A stretch of DNA of 64,000 nt from the NCBI GenBank assembly GCA_025602905.1, contig JAHLKI010000011.1, positions 1-64,000 on the forward strand, read 5' to 3'. The stretch comes from Phlyctochytrium arcticum (lineage: Eukaryota > Chytridiomycota > Chytridiomycetes > Chytridiales > Chytridiaceae). Within the stretch, counting starts at the first letter, position 1, and every line of letters begins with the position of its first letter. This document shows, piece after piece, positions 22,500 to 33,548 of this stretch. The notes under the pieces were generated by a model. The model was not told the origin of the DNA. It did not search any database and saw only the letters and a list, made by a program, of their open reading frames with translations. Both the position numbers and the translations under genes were made by a program.

Positions 22500-24276
22500 C
22501 TAGATGGGAAGCTCAAACTTGACCTCGACACCGGCCTTTCGTGCCATGCCAACAATGTTGGACATCTGGACGGCCTTGCTGGCAGCCACGTCCAAATCAT
22601 CAACAGAAAACATTCGCAGACCGCTTTCCTTGATCAGCTTCTTGGCAGCATCAACTTCGGTACCTTGCAGACGGACAATGAGGGGAAGGTTGAGGCCGAG
22701 CTGGTTGACGGCAGAAATGATGCCCTGGGCAATAATGTCGCAGCGCATGATTCCACCAAAGATGTTTACGAGAATAGCGGATACCTAAATAGTCAACAAA
22801 GTGTCAGAACTGGAGGTACAACACTTGGATGAAGCTTGAAACCATACCCGAGGGTCAGAGCTGATAATCTTGAAGGCCTCAGTGACCTGCTCGGCCTGAG
22901 CACCTCCTCCAACATCCAAAAAGTTTGCTGGCTCACCACCGTGAAGCTTGATGATGTCCATGGTGGCCATGGCCAGACCGGCACCGTTAACTATAATAAC
23001 ATGTCAAACTTCCGTTTTGTGAGTTTTTCAAAGAGTTGACTTCTTACCCAGGCAACCAATGCTTCCGTCAAGTCCAATGTAGTTCAGGTTCCACTTGGCA
23101 GCGGCAACCTCACGGGGGTCCTCTTGTGTGGTGTCACGGAGAGCAAAGATGTCCTTTTGACGGAACTCGGCATTGTCGTCAAATCCAAATTTGGCATCCA
23201 TGCACATAACTGGCCGAGATGTTAGTAAACAAATACCCATGGGTGTATCAGATTTCAGTGGCCGCTACCTTTGCTGGTTCCGTCTTGACCGTGTACCTCA
23301 GCCAATGGGTTGATCTCGATCATGGTAGAATCCTTCTCAATGAAGAGCTTGTACAGACGTTCAAAGGTATCGGCGGCCTAGAACAAAATTTTGTTTAAGC
23401 TCACGGGTTCCGCTGGTCAAATACTGAAAGTGATTACCTGTTCTTGGGTGTTGCCGGTAAAGCCGAGCTTCTTTGCAACGCCAAGCGCATCCTCCCGGCT
23501 CAAACCGACATTGATGTCGACGGGGTGAGTGACAATAGCCTCTGGGGTTTCAGCGGCGACAGTCTCGATATCCATACCACCCTGCGTTGAGGCAATAATC
23601 ACGGGGCCTTGAGTAGCACGGTCCTGAACGATGGCAAAGTAGTACTCGCGGCGCACGTACAACCGCTCGACAACATAAACGGCATTGCAAGCGCGTCCAT
23701 CGGCGCCGGTTTGCTTGGTGATGAGCCTGTGACCCAACATCTTCTCGGCAAACATCTTGACTTCGGTTGGTGAGTAGACCACACGGACTCCTCCCTTCAG
23801 ACCAGAGTCAAAGTGACCCTTTCCTCGTCCACCAGCCAACACCTGAGCCTTAATGACAAAGTCCTCCGTTCCAAGATCCTTGGCGATTTTCTCAGCCTCC
23901 TTGGAGGTCTTTGCGACAGCTCCTCGGGGAACTTGGATCCCGTACTGTTGCAAAAGACCCATGGATAGATGCTCGTGGATGGAGAGATTTCGCTTCTGGG
24001 TAGCATGTTGAAGCTGGTTGACTCGGGAGGTAGCTCGAAGCTGGGAAGGGGAGAATCGGCAAATTTTAGAACAAGTTCACAAAAATTGGACAGAGGCAAA
24101 TGGCTCAGGCGACATCCTTCAATCCTTGACAGCCCCAAGAAGCATGGGCGAGACATGCTCGTCGATGCGAGTGGAAGTATCGCCGGGGTCTGCTGCCATC
24201 TGCGATCTGAACTCTGCAGATTGCATACCTGGGAAAGACCATTGCCTCGGGCGGCACGGAACGCAGACGCAAACAT
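22500..24276 (-). CDS. LSC2: Succinyl-CoA ligase beta subunit, mitochondrial
   Basis: It makes succinate and nucleoside triphosphate from succinyl-CoA in the TCA cycle, with the alpha subunit, in the mitochondrial matrix. Six exons: 24229-24276, 23438-24040, 23269-23377, 23048-23209, 22848-22990 and 22500-22784, coding for 449 aa. Intron 1 is 188 nt; the others are 57-63 nt. The N-terminus ([16 protein letters not shown]...) is a basic, acid-free presequence. Then come the ATP-grasp domain ([14 protein letters not shown], the conserved [14 protein letters not shown] stretch, EINPLAEV for metal binding) and the CoA-ligase domain ([46 protein letters not shown]). The junctions reproduce these conserved motifs exactly. 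Nucleotide specificity (ADP or GDP) was not decided. Confidence 0.95.
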
Positions 24277-25275
24277 GACGCTCTTTCAAAAGATGAGATG
24301 TGGCAAGGAGAAGGTAAAGGCCACGGGAGATCCGAAGGAATCTACGGAAAGAATATCGAAGGATGAGGGCCGCAACTTCTCTGTTTTGTCTTCGCCGGTT
24401 TCGCGGTCCGGGAGGGGGCCCAAAGGCCAAAACCGGAAGAAGCCAGGGCAAACCGCCCTCGAGCCGCGGATCGAGTGTGTTCAACTGCCAGCCACAAGTC
24501 TCTCAGGCCAATTTCCCCTCCATCTTCGCCATCCGCTGCTAAATCCTAGGGAGAAGAACGAAGGGATGAATGCCGATCCATAGACTTTTTGGATGGGCAC
24601 CAACCTCAAAAGAATCAGTAAAGTTACAAAGTATTGATCCGTTTCGGAATCGGGCGCTCAATCACAACTAGAAGCGATCTTGCTTGCCATCCTCGCTGCC
24701 GATGTGGCAGACGACGCACACCCTCCCACTCTTGTTCCCGTGACAGGTCTTCCTATGGGATGATGGCTCATTTACCATCACGCTCACATAGCGATCCGAT
24801 GGGTGATCGAGGGCAAATAGAGCAACCGTCGCTGGCAGCTTGTCGGCGCTTAACGTTGTGCCCAGCGGCCATGTAATCTGTGATCTGAACATGGTCTACT
24901 CGAACGTCGTAGTCGCCAAAAGAATCCGAAAATACCAAAGGTGAGCTTTTTCATTCTTTTGATCTGTTCTTTCAACTTTTTGCTGTGCTCTCCATATGTT
25001 GAAAGTTACTACCCGAAGACCGGCACATCAAAATCGGGGGGAGGGGGGGGGATAGTTGGTAGCAATATCACTTGGAGGGAGTAAGGAATTGTTGAATGCA
25101 CAGCTTTTTTTAAATACACTGTCAATGGAAGCCTTACTCGATCTGTCTGCGCAGCAGCGCTCTGCCGCGCCACGCCATATATAACCCCCGACAATATGTC
25201 AAGAGCGTTTCATGCGAATCAGCGAAATCTTGACCACAAACTGCAGAACATCAAGCGACTATACGAAAAGAAAGC
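24277..25275. other. Intergenic between divergent genes
   Basis: About 1 kb shared by the succinyl-CoA ligase gene (minus) and the RNA-binding protein gene (plus). A TATATAA box lies near its right end (25178-25184). No gene was recognised; a G-run is visible around 25037-25050. Confidence 0.5.
25178..25184 (+). promoter_or_regulatory. TATA box of the Hrp1-like gene
   Basis: TATATAA lies 92 nt upstream of the chosen ATG (25276). A start site 25-35 nt downstream would exclude the out-of-frame ATG at 25196 but keep a short upstream frame at 25212-25289 (25 codons), which ends just past the main ATG. Confidence 0.5.
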
Positions 25276-27532
25276 ATGGCGCACAATGACGAATACGGAA
25301 TGGTTGACGATGGACTACAGGATCCTTATGGGGCTGTTGGATACCTGGAGGACGATACCACGTTTTTGTCGGGAGGAGACGATATGCACGGGATGCCAGA
25401 AGACGGTGGTCTGCCGGATGACGGGTCGGGAGATATTTATGGGGTCGGCCGTGGCGGAAACATTCTGGATCCAAACAAGAGCGAAGCTGGGTAAGTGGGT
25501 TGCTTAGTTCAACGTGACTGCTGCTGTGTTGCTGCCTGTGCTGTTACGAGAGAAAGACTAGGTGCCACGGCGGGTAGCGTGTTATGGTATGTGCCAATCT
25601 AATTGAAAACAAACATTGGCGCTGATTATCATTCTCCAGGTGCTTTCCGAGGCTCATTTACGAAGGATTTGTTCCGCTCATATGTAGTTACACGCGGTAG
25701 GACCGAGCTAGTAGCACGCCAAAGGCGAACATGAGATAGCCTAGCAAAGAAACAACTTAGACAGTTCAGACCTTCAGGGGTCTCAGTAGGAGCAGCAGAC
25801 AGTTAATGTCAAACCTATCAGAACAGAGCAGATCAGATCAGCAGAGCAGGCAGACATACAGCAGCAGAAATAGGCATAGCAAATTTTTAGCAAACCGATC
25901 AAAATGCTAATTAGGCTTTATTCTCACTTTACTTTTGCACCTTGGTGTTATCTCTTGCTTTCTGTTGGCTATTGTTTTTCCAACAGGAAAATGTTCATTG
26001 GCGGACTGAACTGGGAAACTACTGATGGTAAGAAGGCATCCTTTTACATTGGCTAGCTTCGTCGCCGAGCGAAAGGGCTAGGCTCTTCGATGCTGTCTTT
26101 CTGACTGGTGCATTGACTGTTCCCTTCGCCCTGTTATTTTTATCTTTTTACCGTATAGAGAGTATGAGGGCGTATTTTGAGAAATTTGGGGAGGTAGATG
26201 ATTGTGTAGTCATGAAAGACCCTGCAACTAGTCGCTCTCGAGGCTTTGGATTCCTCACTTTTCGTGATCCCGCGTCTGTTGATGAAGTCGTGCAGCTGGA
26301 ACACACCCTGGATGGCAAAATTGTAAGTTGCTAAATATGATCTATTGCAACTCTTATTGTGAAATCACAAATGACTGACTAGCGTCATTTCTACAACGCA
26401 GATTGATCCCAAGCGTGCTATTCCTCGCGAAGAGCAAGACAAGACAGAAAAGATTTTCGTCGGTGGTGTGGGGTCGGATGTGACTGAGGACCAATTTCGT
26501 GAATATTTTACTCAGTTTGGAAAGGTCATTGATGCCACCTTGATGATTGACCGTGAGACGGGCCGCCCCCGCGGTTTCGGGTTCATTACCTTTGAAAATT
26601 CGGACGGCGTAGATAAAGCTATGGCCAAACAAGGCATGGGTGAACTCGCCATTAATGACAAAATGGTATGCATCTTTATCGATATGTTGACTGGTCACAG
26701 ACTAATCGTGTCAAAGGTCGAAGTCAAGCGCGCTATGCCAAAGCATAAGATCCCCCAAGCAGGAGCCACCCGTGGAGCATATGGCCGGCCGGAGGCGTAT
26801 GGTGGGGACAGTCGCTCTTCCAACTTTGGTCCGATGCGTTCTCGGATGGCCTACGATATGTCAGCAATGGGTATGCGGAGTATGGGTGGTGCGCGGGGGT
26901 ACGGTTATGGCGGTATGATGCCCTATGGTCGTTATGGGGCTGGCGCTGCTGGCGGAGAGGGGTATGGAGGGGCATTCGGATACGGAATGTACGGACGCTT
27001 TCCAGGGTATAGTGGCATGGAAGGTTTTGGAGGGTACGGCCGCGAAACAGAAATGGCTGCTGCTGCAGCTGCGTACTATGCGCGAGGATTCGGTGGTGGT
27101 GGTGGTGGTGGTGGAGGGAGTGGTACCGGGGGATTTGGCTACGGCTACCCATACGGCTACGCAAATATGTACGGTGGTCGTATGGGCGGCGCGGGCAGCG
27201 CTGGCGGAAGTGGAAGTGGGGGAGGGGCTAGCAACAGCTATCGGGGTAGTCGCGGTCCGGAATCTCCAAACGGCTCTCCAACACGAGGATCATCGTCTCG
27301 TTCATTCGGATCACCGGGGGCTGGGCGACGGGGCTACGATGATGAAGGTGATTCAGTGCCATTAGCTGGCGGCGACATTGATGTGAAGCCAAACGTTGCG
27401 GCGCTTGACTCCCGTTATGCAAGAGACTCCCGAAGTGGGGACCGGGGAGACTATGGCTCACATTCCGGGTCAGGATCTGGGTCAGGCCGATCAACGCGAG
27501 GAAGCCACGGCTATCACCCTTATGCTCGATAG
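25276..27532 (+). CDS. Hrp1/DAZAP1-type hnRNP with two RRM domains
   Basis: Five exons: 25276-25490, 25987-26027, 26159-26322, 26402-26665 and 26717-27532. RRM1 starts [20 protein letters not shown] and has RGFGFLTF as RNP1. The linker [20 protein letters not shown] is the hallmark of the Hrp1/Nab4/Musashi-type family. RRM2 has KIFVGGV and RGFGFITF. The C-terminal half is Gly/Tyr/Met/Ser-rich, a prion-like low-complexity tail with a GGT-repeat-coded glycine run. The N-terminus is acidic. Yeast Hrp1 binds the 3-prime-end enhancer element for cleavage and polyadenylation; a similar nuclear mRNA-processing role is inferred. Intron 1 is unusually long (496 nt) and the last intron (26666-26716) is 51 nt and in frame, so retention would only insert 17 residues. 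Confidence 0.92.
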
Positions 27533-27800
27533 ACACTTCAAATCACTCACCGCAGCACCAGAAGCAACTCTTTATCCCGTTCTCAGTTTCCCCACATGCA
27601 ACATGCACCGCCTGGTAGTTGTTCAAGTCTTGGTCACGCGACACCCGATCCCTTTCTCATTTTGGCCAATGTTTACCAAGTATTCTCGATAATTGTGTCA
27701 GTAATTTATCCTATTGTACAAGCGTGCTTTATGATTCTTCGAATCATGATATGTACAGAGGGAAACTCAATATTATGTACCACTTCCCAATTACTAGCTT

Positions 27801-30800
27801 TTAACCATTCATAGAACCATCATTCCCCGAGCGGTCCCCCGTCCAACTTGAATTTCTCCGTTTCGATTTGGATCCTGAGAACACCTTTCTCAGCAAGCCC
27901 TGAGAGTCCTCTGCTTGTGGTAAAAGGGCGGAGACTAATGCCTTCACGTCCTCGGAAAGCATTTGAATCTCCCTAGTCGTGTTTGTGCTAAATTCACTGA
28001 GTTGTGTACGCTCGTGTTCGAGTGTCTGCTCCATTCGACGCGTACGTTCTCGCGAATGTCGTGTTTCAGAGCGAGTAAGTCTTTCTAGCGCTTTAATCGA
28101 TTCCTTAATCCCAACAATCTGCTCGCCGAGCTCCTTTATAGCTGTGTTGCTCGCAGAGTCATGGTACAGACTGTTGCCTGTGTTAAATTTGTCGTCAGAT
28201 TTCCGTGTCTCTAAAGGTGGCTGTTGTTGGCGACGGAATTCAATACTTGTCCGGGAAGCAGTCTCAGGGTCGTTCATGCGAGATAGGCGCCGGTTGCGGA
28301 CGTCAAGGAATGACATACCGCCAGAAATCTCGTAGCTGGGTGCCGATTCTTCTTGCTCGTCCACTTGGTCCAGCAGGCGCATGTCCAGACCAAGACTGAG
28401 AGATTCGGACCGCGGACGGTTCTCGGATTCTTCATCAGCGGCTGGAATGGGAGGAAGAGAGGATGCTGAACGACCTATAAGGGAGGGAACGGAGGCAACG
28501 CGTTCTTCGCGTCCTGACGTGCCGAGATGGAGTAATTTTGACACCATATTCCATGGTCCGCCGGGTGCCCCTCCATTAGTATCGCTCCTGCCCGATGTTC
28601 CCAGATTTCCAATACGGTGATTGTCGTTGAGTGGCGGCCTGGCGTTGCGTAAATCGCTTTCCTTAGCGCCAGCTTTCCACCAATGTGTCTTGGCCACCTG
28701 TTCTTCAGGGCAGGTATAAAGGACAACTTGCTGCTGAAGTACACGGTAAAATTCCGGAGTATCCACGAGAATCGAAGGACGAAATGGTTTGTTTATTTCT
28801 GACTCGTTGCTCAGTATACTGCTGGCCACTACGCTGCTGTTCCTCCTGCCCATACCAGGATTACCTTTGGTGGTGGGCCCGACCTTGGCAGTTGAACGGC
28901 GACGCGTGCCAAAAAGCCAGTCACAGCAGCAACTCCACCAATGTACTACGCGCGCGGGCTGTCGTGAGGGAGAACGCGTGTTACGTGCTTTGAATGGAGG
29001 ACGGTACTGCGCACCTGGGGAGCGCTGGCTTTGCGAAGGACGTCCGTGGTGTGTGTCTGGCGAATTTGATTCGTCGGTGAGATGTCTTTGAAGTCTGTAG
29101 TTCATCGGCCACGGCCAGTACAGCTCTAGTTCAACCATTAATTGCGAAATTTCCACCAGCCAAGCGCTTGTGGTGTTAACCGTCACGTTGGCTACGTTGA
29201 CCGTCATCAAACCAATAATCAGGTTGACCAGGAAGATGATAAATATGACGTGGAAGAAGAGTCTGAGAACAAACACCTCTGCTTCTTGCGAAAAGTCCAG
29301 GACACTGTACCGAAGGTTTCTATTTTAGCTGCGCAGAAACGAATCAATGCAGATCACAAAGTACCTGTAATCCCCTGCAGTCATGGTCAGGACACTTTGT
29401 ATTGACTGTCCGATGGATGTAAAGTGTAATTGATCTCCAAATTGGTATGCTATGGTATGCTGGTATTGCACCAAATAGAAACCGCCGGCAAAACTGAGTG
29501 CCAAAACCGTAAAGGGGACGAGCACCGGCAGAATATTCTTGGTAGCGGAAACCCAGATGCGGATAATAGGGCCGATGGAAGGAATGATTCGAAGCTGCAT
29601 GAGGACGCGAGTACACGTTATGATGAGGGTAACGCCCATCAATATTGGTGGAACATAGGAACCCAAAATGGCACCCCGGATGGCCGAAAAAAGCGCTGAG
29701 ATGTAGACAATCATATCGAGTAGATTGCTGGTAGAATGAATGTAGTCACCGGGGTCATCCAAGAACTCGCGAGCTTCTTGTATCAAAAATAAAGTTGTCA
29801 GCGCCAAGGCTATAACGGTGATCGGGATAAGGCTATCAATTTGCTCGGGATCATCGAAGGTTCCTGACTGACGCTGCACAATAAATACAAACATCGTCCA
29901 AATGGATGCAATGAAAGAAAGCGAGAGCAGTAAGTGTAAAGCGTATCGGTACCAAAATCCGCCCGCGATCCAGTGGTACTCCATCAGAGCCTGCATTACC
30001 GGTTGTAGAACAATATCCTTATCTCCCGTCTCTAGCAATCTGATGAAGGGGCTCGGTTGGCGGAAAAATTGTCCTCCAACTGAGTCGTTGTATGCTTCTT
30101 GCGAAAGTAGACCTTCTGGGGCCATACAAATGACACATTCGGCATCCGGAGTGTTTGTACCAATGGTAACTCCGCGCAATTGCGCTTTGCGGTTGAGGCG
30201 ACTCCAAATGTGAACAGATGGAACAACCGTTTCGGTTCGCCTGGTCACTTCGGCCAAGGTTGCGGTTCCCATGAGTGTGCCGCGCACCGGCGCAGGTCGT
30301 ACCTCCGGCTCTTGACTCTCAGCGGTGGGTACACAACTGGGGAGTGGGATACTCGACAGCTCTGATAAGAACCAGATCGCTTCGGCCGGGAAACGATTGG
30401 CGACACTCGGCAGCAGACTCAGTGCTTGCGCTTTCCGAAAGACTAGTGGCAGACTGCCGGAAGGCGGTTCCAGCTTTTCATCCGGTATTAATAGACTATC
30501 AAGGAGAATATGAACCAGACTTTGATGGCCCAACTCGACAGCTTGGTGCAACGCCAAGGAAATATCTGACGGGATCCATCGTGCCTCGATCATGGTCCAA
30601 ACGATGGCAGTCAAATTTAGCTGACAGACGAGATGAAACAGGTCCTTGACGAAATGAACGTGCTGCATTTCAGTTACTCGACCAACAAGGAGCGGTGCAC
30701 AAGGATCTTCGTGAAACTCCATCAATTCTCGAACAGTGCTGGGTTTAGCGTAACCCCCTGCCGCAGCGAGTACCAGAAACATATATACACATGGCGGCAG

Positions 30801-32141
30801 AAGTTCGGCAAAACTGGACTCGGGAAGATTAGTGGCGGACCCAGATGTTTGGTGAACACCCTCCTCTAAACTGCGCGCACCCATCGCATCAACGCGACTA
30901 CCGCGATTATGTCCGGATGCGTCTGCATGGTGCTGTTGACACTTGTCCATAATGAAGAGTTCCAACATGGCGAGGACGTGATCGGTTCCCCGCGAGCAAA
31001 CTGGTATCATAGCCGCAATGACACCCTCAGGATTGAGAAGATGGCCGACTTGGTCGAGAATGGATCGACAACAGTTGGACCTTTGCATGTGCGCGCAAAA
31101 CTCGAGCGCAGAGTTGGCAGCTTCCGAGCTCACAAATTGTTTGAAGTCTCTGAAGAGAAAATCCAAAATGGTAACCCCGACAGCATCCGGTTGCAGTACA
31201 GCCAACACTACAAACGTCGGCACAACATCACGGAAAAGTACTTCCTCCGGCATCCTCCGGAACATGTAAGGTACGATAAATTCCAACAGTTTTGCGGCGG
31301 ATGAAAATTGGGTTACAAAATACAGCACTGTAATCAATTCTTCTTGAGTGAGTTTTTTGACTTCTTGGTGCACCTCGCGAGTAAAATATTCTTCAGCTCC
31401 CTCGCGCATCGCCATAAGTGCCATAATCGATTCAGGATCGTTTTGTTGCGGTACCGGCCCGTCTTGTCCTTCCACCGATACTGCAAAACGGTGCCAGACC
31501 TCGGCATCAGCAACTTCATCATCGCGGCCGTCATTAGCGGCGTCCACGGAAAGGAAAGTCCAATGTAAAGCTACCAGATGGATCCCAAGGGGCTGCGGAG
31601 GCTGGTCTTTGTATATAGGCTCTCTTATTTCGCTCACAACGCGGTGGAATCGGGCAACGGCCCAGCGGCCAGCTGCGAATGCTGCCTCGATGAGGGTGTC
31701 GTCTTTGTGTGAGGACGTAGATTGTTTATTGACTGAAGGTCTTCCTATTGCTTCTGGTCGTGATTTGCTCGGCTTTGTCGCTGCGTTCGATTTTGGTGGG
31801 GTCCATGACATTACCAGGTCAACAAATTCCTGAACTACCTTACGCCTTGACGTGGAGCAGAATAAGGTCTCCCACAGGTCTGACCGACTCAAAACACTCC
31901 CTTTAGAGCTTCCTCCTTGTGAATGAATGGGTGCGATCCACGAGCCACGTCTGCTGCCACCCCGGGGTGAAAGACTAGATGGGGAAAGGGCTCCTAGGGC
32001 GATACGAGATCCCATACTAGTGGTGCGCGTGCGAACCATTTCCTCTAGCATTTCTTGAGATTCCATAACGATGCGGACTGGCGGGGGTACAATATCTCCG
32101 GATTCTCTCCAGGCATTAATGCGGGATGAGCTGCGGCGCAT
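27801..32141 (-). CDS. TRP-like cation channel, 1,431 aa
   Basis: Two exons: 29365-32141 and 27801-29319, joined by a 45-nt GT-AG intron whose splicing restores a continuous pore-to-S6 region (TAGDYRNLRYSVLDFSQEA). The N-terminal 700 residues are cytosolic and helical, resembling ankyrin-type helical pairs without a clean consensus. Five or six membrane helices follow: WYRYALHLLLSLSFIASIW, an ITVIALALTTLFLI segment, LLDMIVYISALFSAI, VPPILMGVTLIITCTRVL, VPFTVLALSFAGGFYLV, then a pore-loop region and S6 (FFHVIFIIFLVNLIIGLMT). The C-terminus is long, with a coiled coil near the end (residues about 1330-1400). This is the layout of TRP/ion-transport family channels. The start is the first ATG in the open frame; an extra upstream exon is possible. 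Ion selectivity cannot be read. Confidence 0.85.
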
Positions 32142-33548
32142 AATCGGAGATGGATTTTCCAGATTCGGGGATCTATTAAGCAAGTTGTCCGTAGTAGGTG
32201 GTTGGCGATCCGTAGGAGTTTTTCAGCCCTCGCCGGCTCAATGCCACCTTCTACAAGCAGCAGATTGAATTTGTTTGCAGGTCCTGGCCAGCGCTTAATT
32301 TTCGTACACTTTTGCACGCGTACACCGGATCCTCTGAAGAAAGTCTATACCTGAGGCATGTCCAATATTTCGAAGGATTGTTCTATATCCGCCGATCTTA
32401 TCCAATCATATCCCGCATTCCACGCTGGCTTGCATGCTTCCGATGTCATACCGCTTTCGAATGGATCCGTGAGGGTTTGTGGTAAAGATAACCATAGTGG
32501 AGGGTAGGTTTTACCGTCGGAGTCTGATTACGTAACACCGTAAAAAGTATAAATGGTTCGCTTTACCGAGGAGGCATGTATCTTGTCGTCCATCTTCCTC
32601 ATCGGTATGCCCGTCACGGCGCATTTCGATGTTGCAATAGGCCAGAAAGAATGTTTCATCTAATATGGCGAGGACTTCTGTCTTCCCCCGCAAGTACTGT
32701 ATTTGTGATCGTTACATTATTGCCATGTATCCAGAGCCAAAAGAAAACATCCTTTCACGTTGTTCTAGCTTGGGATCATTCACAGTACAACATGCGAGGG
32801 ATGCGATGGAAAGAAAAGTACAGGGACATGCTCTCTAATTTTGGATTATACTATCAACCCAAAAGAAACCTCAGGATGAGACAAGATGTTTTGGAAGGAT
32901 GATAGCAGCATGTACGAAGGGTAGAGTCTCTATCATTGCTAAGTACGGTACCTCTGTATATGTATATTCGAGTACGGTAGTAAATAGGCACCGGCCAGGT
33001 CGTGAAAGGTTACACATCCAGCTGTTCATGGTGTCCTCCGGAAGTAGTACTCGTCGTCGTACTCGAGTACCAGTGCTATTTCCGCACTATTGTAAATCAC
33101 ATCCAATGCAGGCCTGCAGATGCATGCTGAGATTCCCATTGGTGCACGTACAGGCCAGAATGAGGGCAGCGGGTGGGTGCTGGCAGAGCAAGTGTTTGTC
33201 CTAAATAGCGGTATGATAATTTTTAGATCTTGGAATCTGGGCAGCGGCACAGCCATGAATTTGTCATGTTGAATGTTTGTGAACTTTGTGTGATGGGCTT
33301 CCGAAATGGAATCCCCGTTGGCTTTTTTGAGCCTTTGTGAATGGCATTTGAAAAGCCAGGAAAACTGCAGATACTTTCCACTGAGCGACTGAGGATTCGG
33401 ATAGTGGATAGGCCATTACTAGCGGATACATTCAAGAAGAAGTTTGGGACGACTCTGTTTAAAGGTGCTTCTACCATTCCCGGGACCCACGAGTGGACGT
33501 TGAACACTACCTCTGTAACGTAAACTCGAACGAACGAGTACCGAAAAG
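32142..33548. other. Intergenic between divergent channel and Fungal_trans genes
   Basis: 1.4 kb without a convincing gene. It contains three CGAGTAC words (32969-32975; inside the 12-bp palindrome GTACTCGAGTAC at 33059-33070; and 33535-33541, just before the plus-strand ATG). They may be a regulator site, but no factor is known. Confidence 0.4.
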
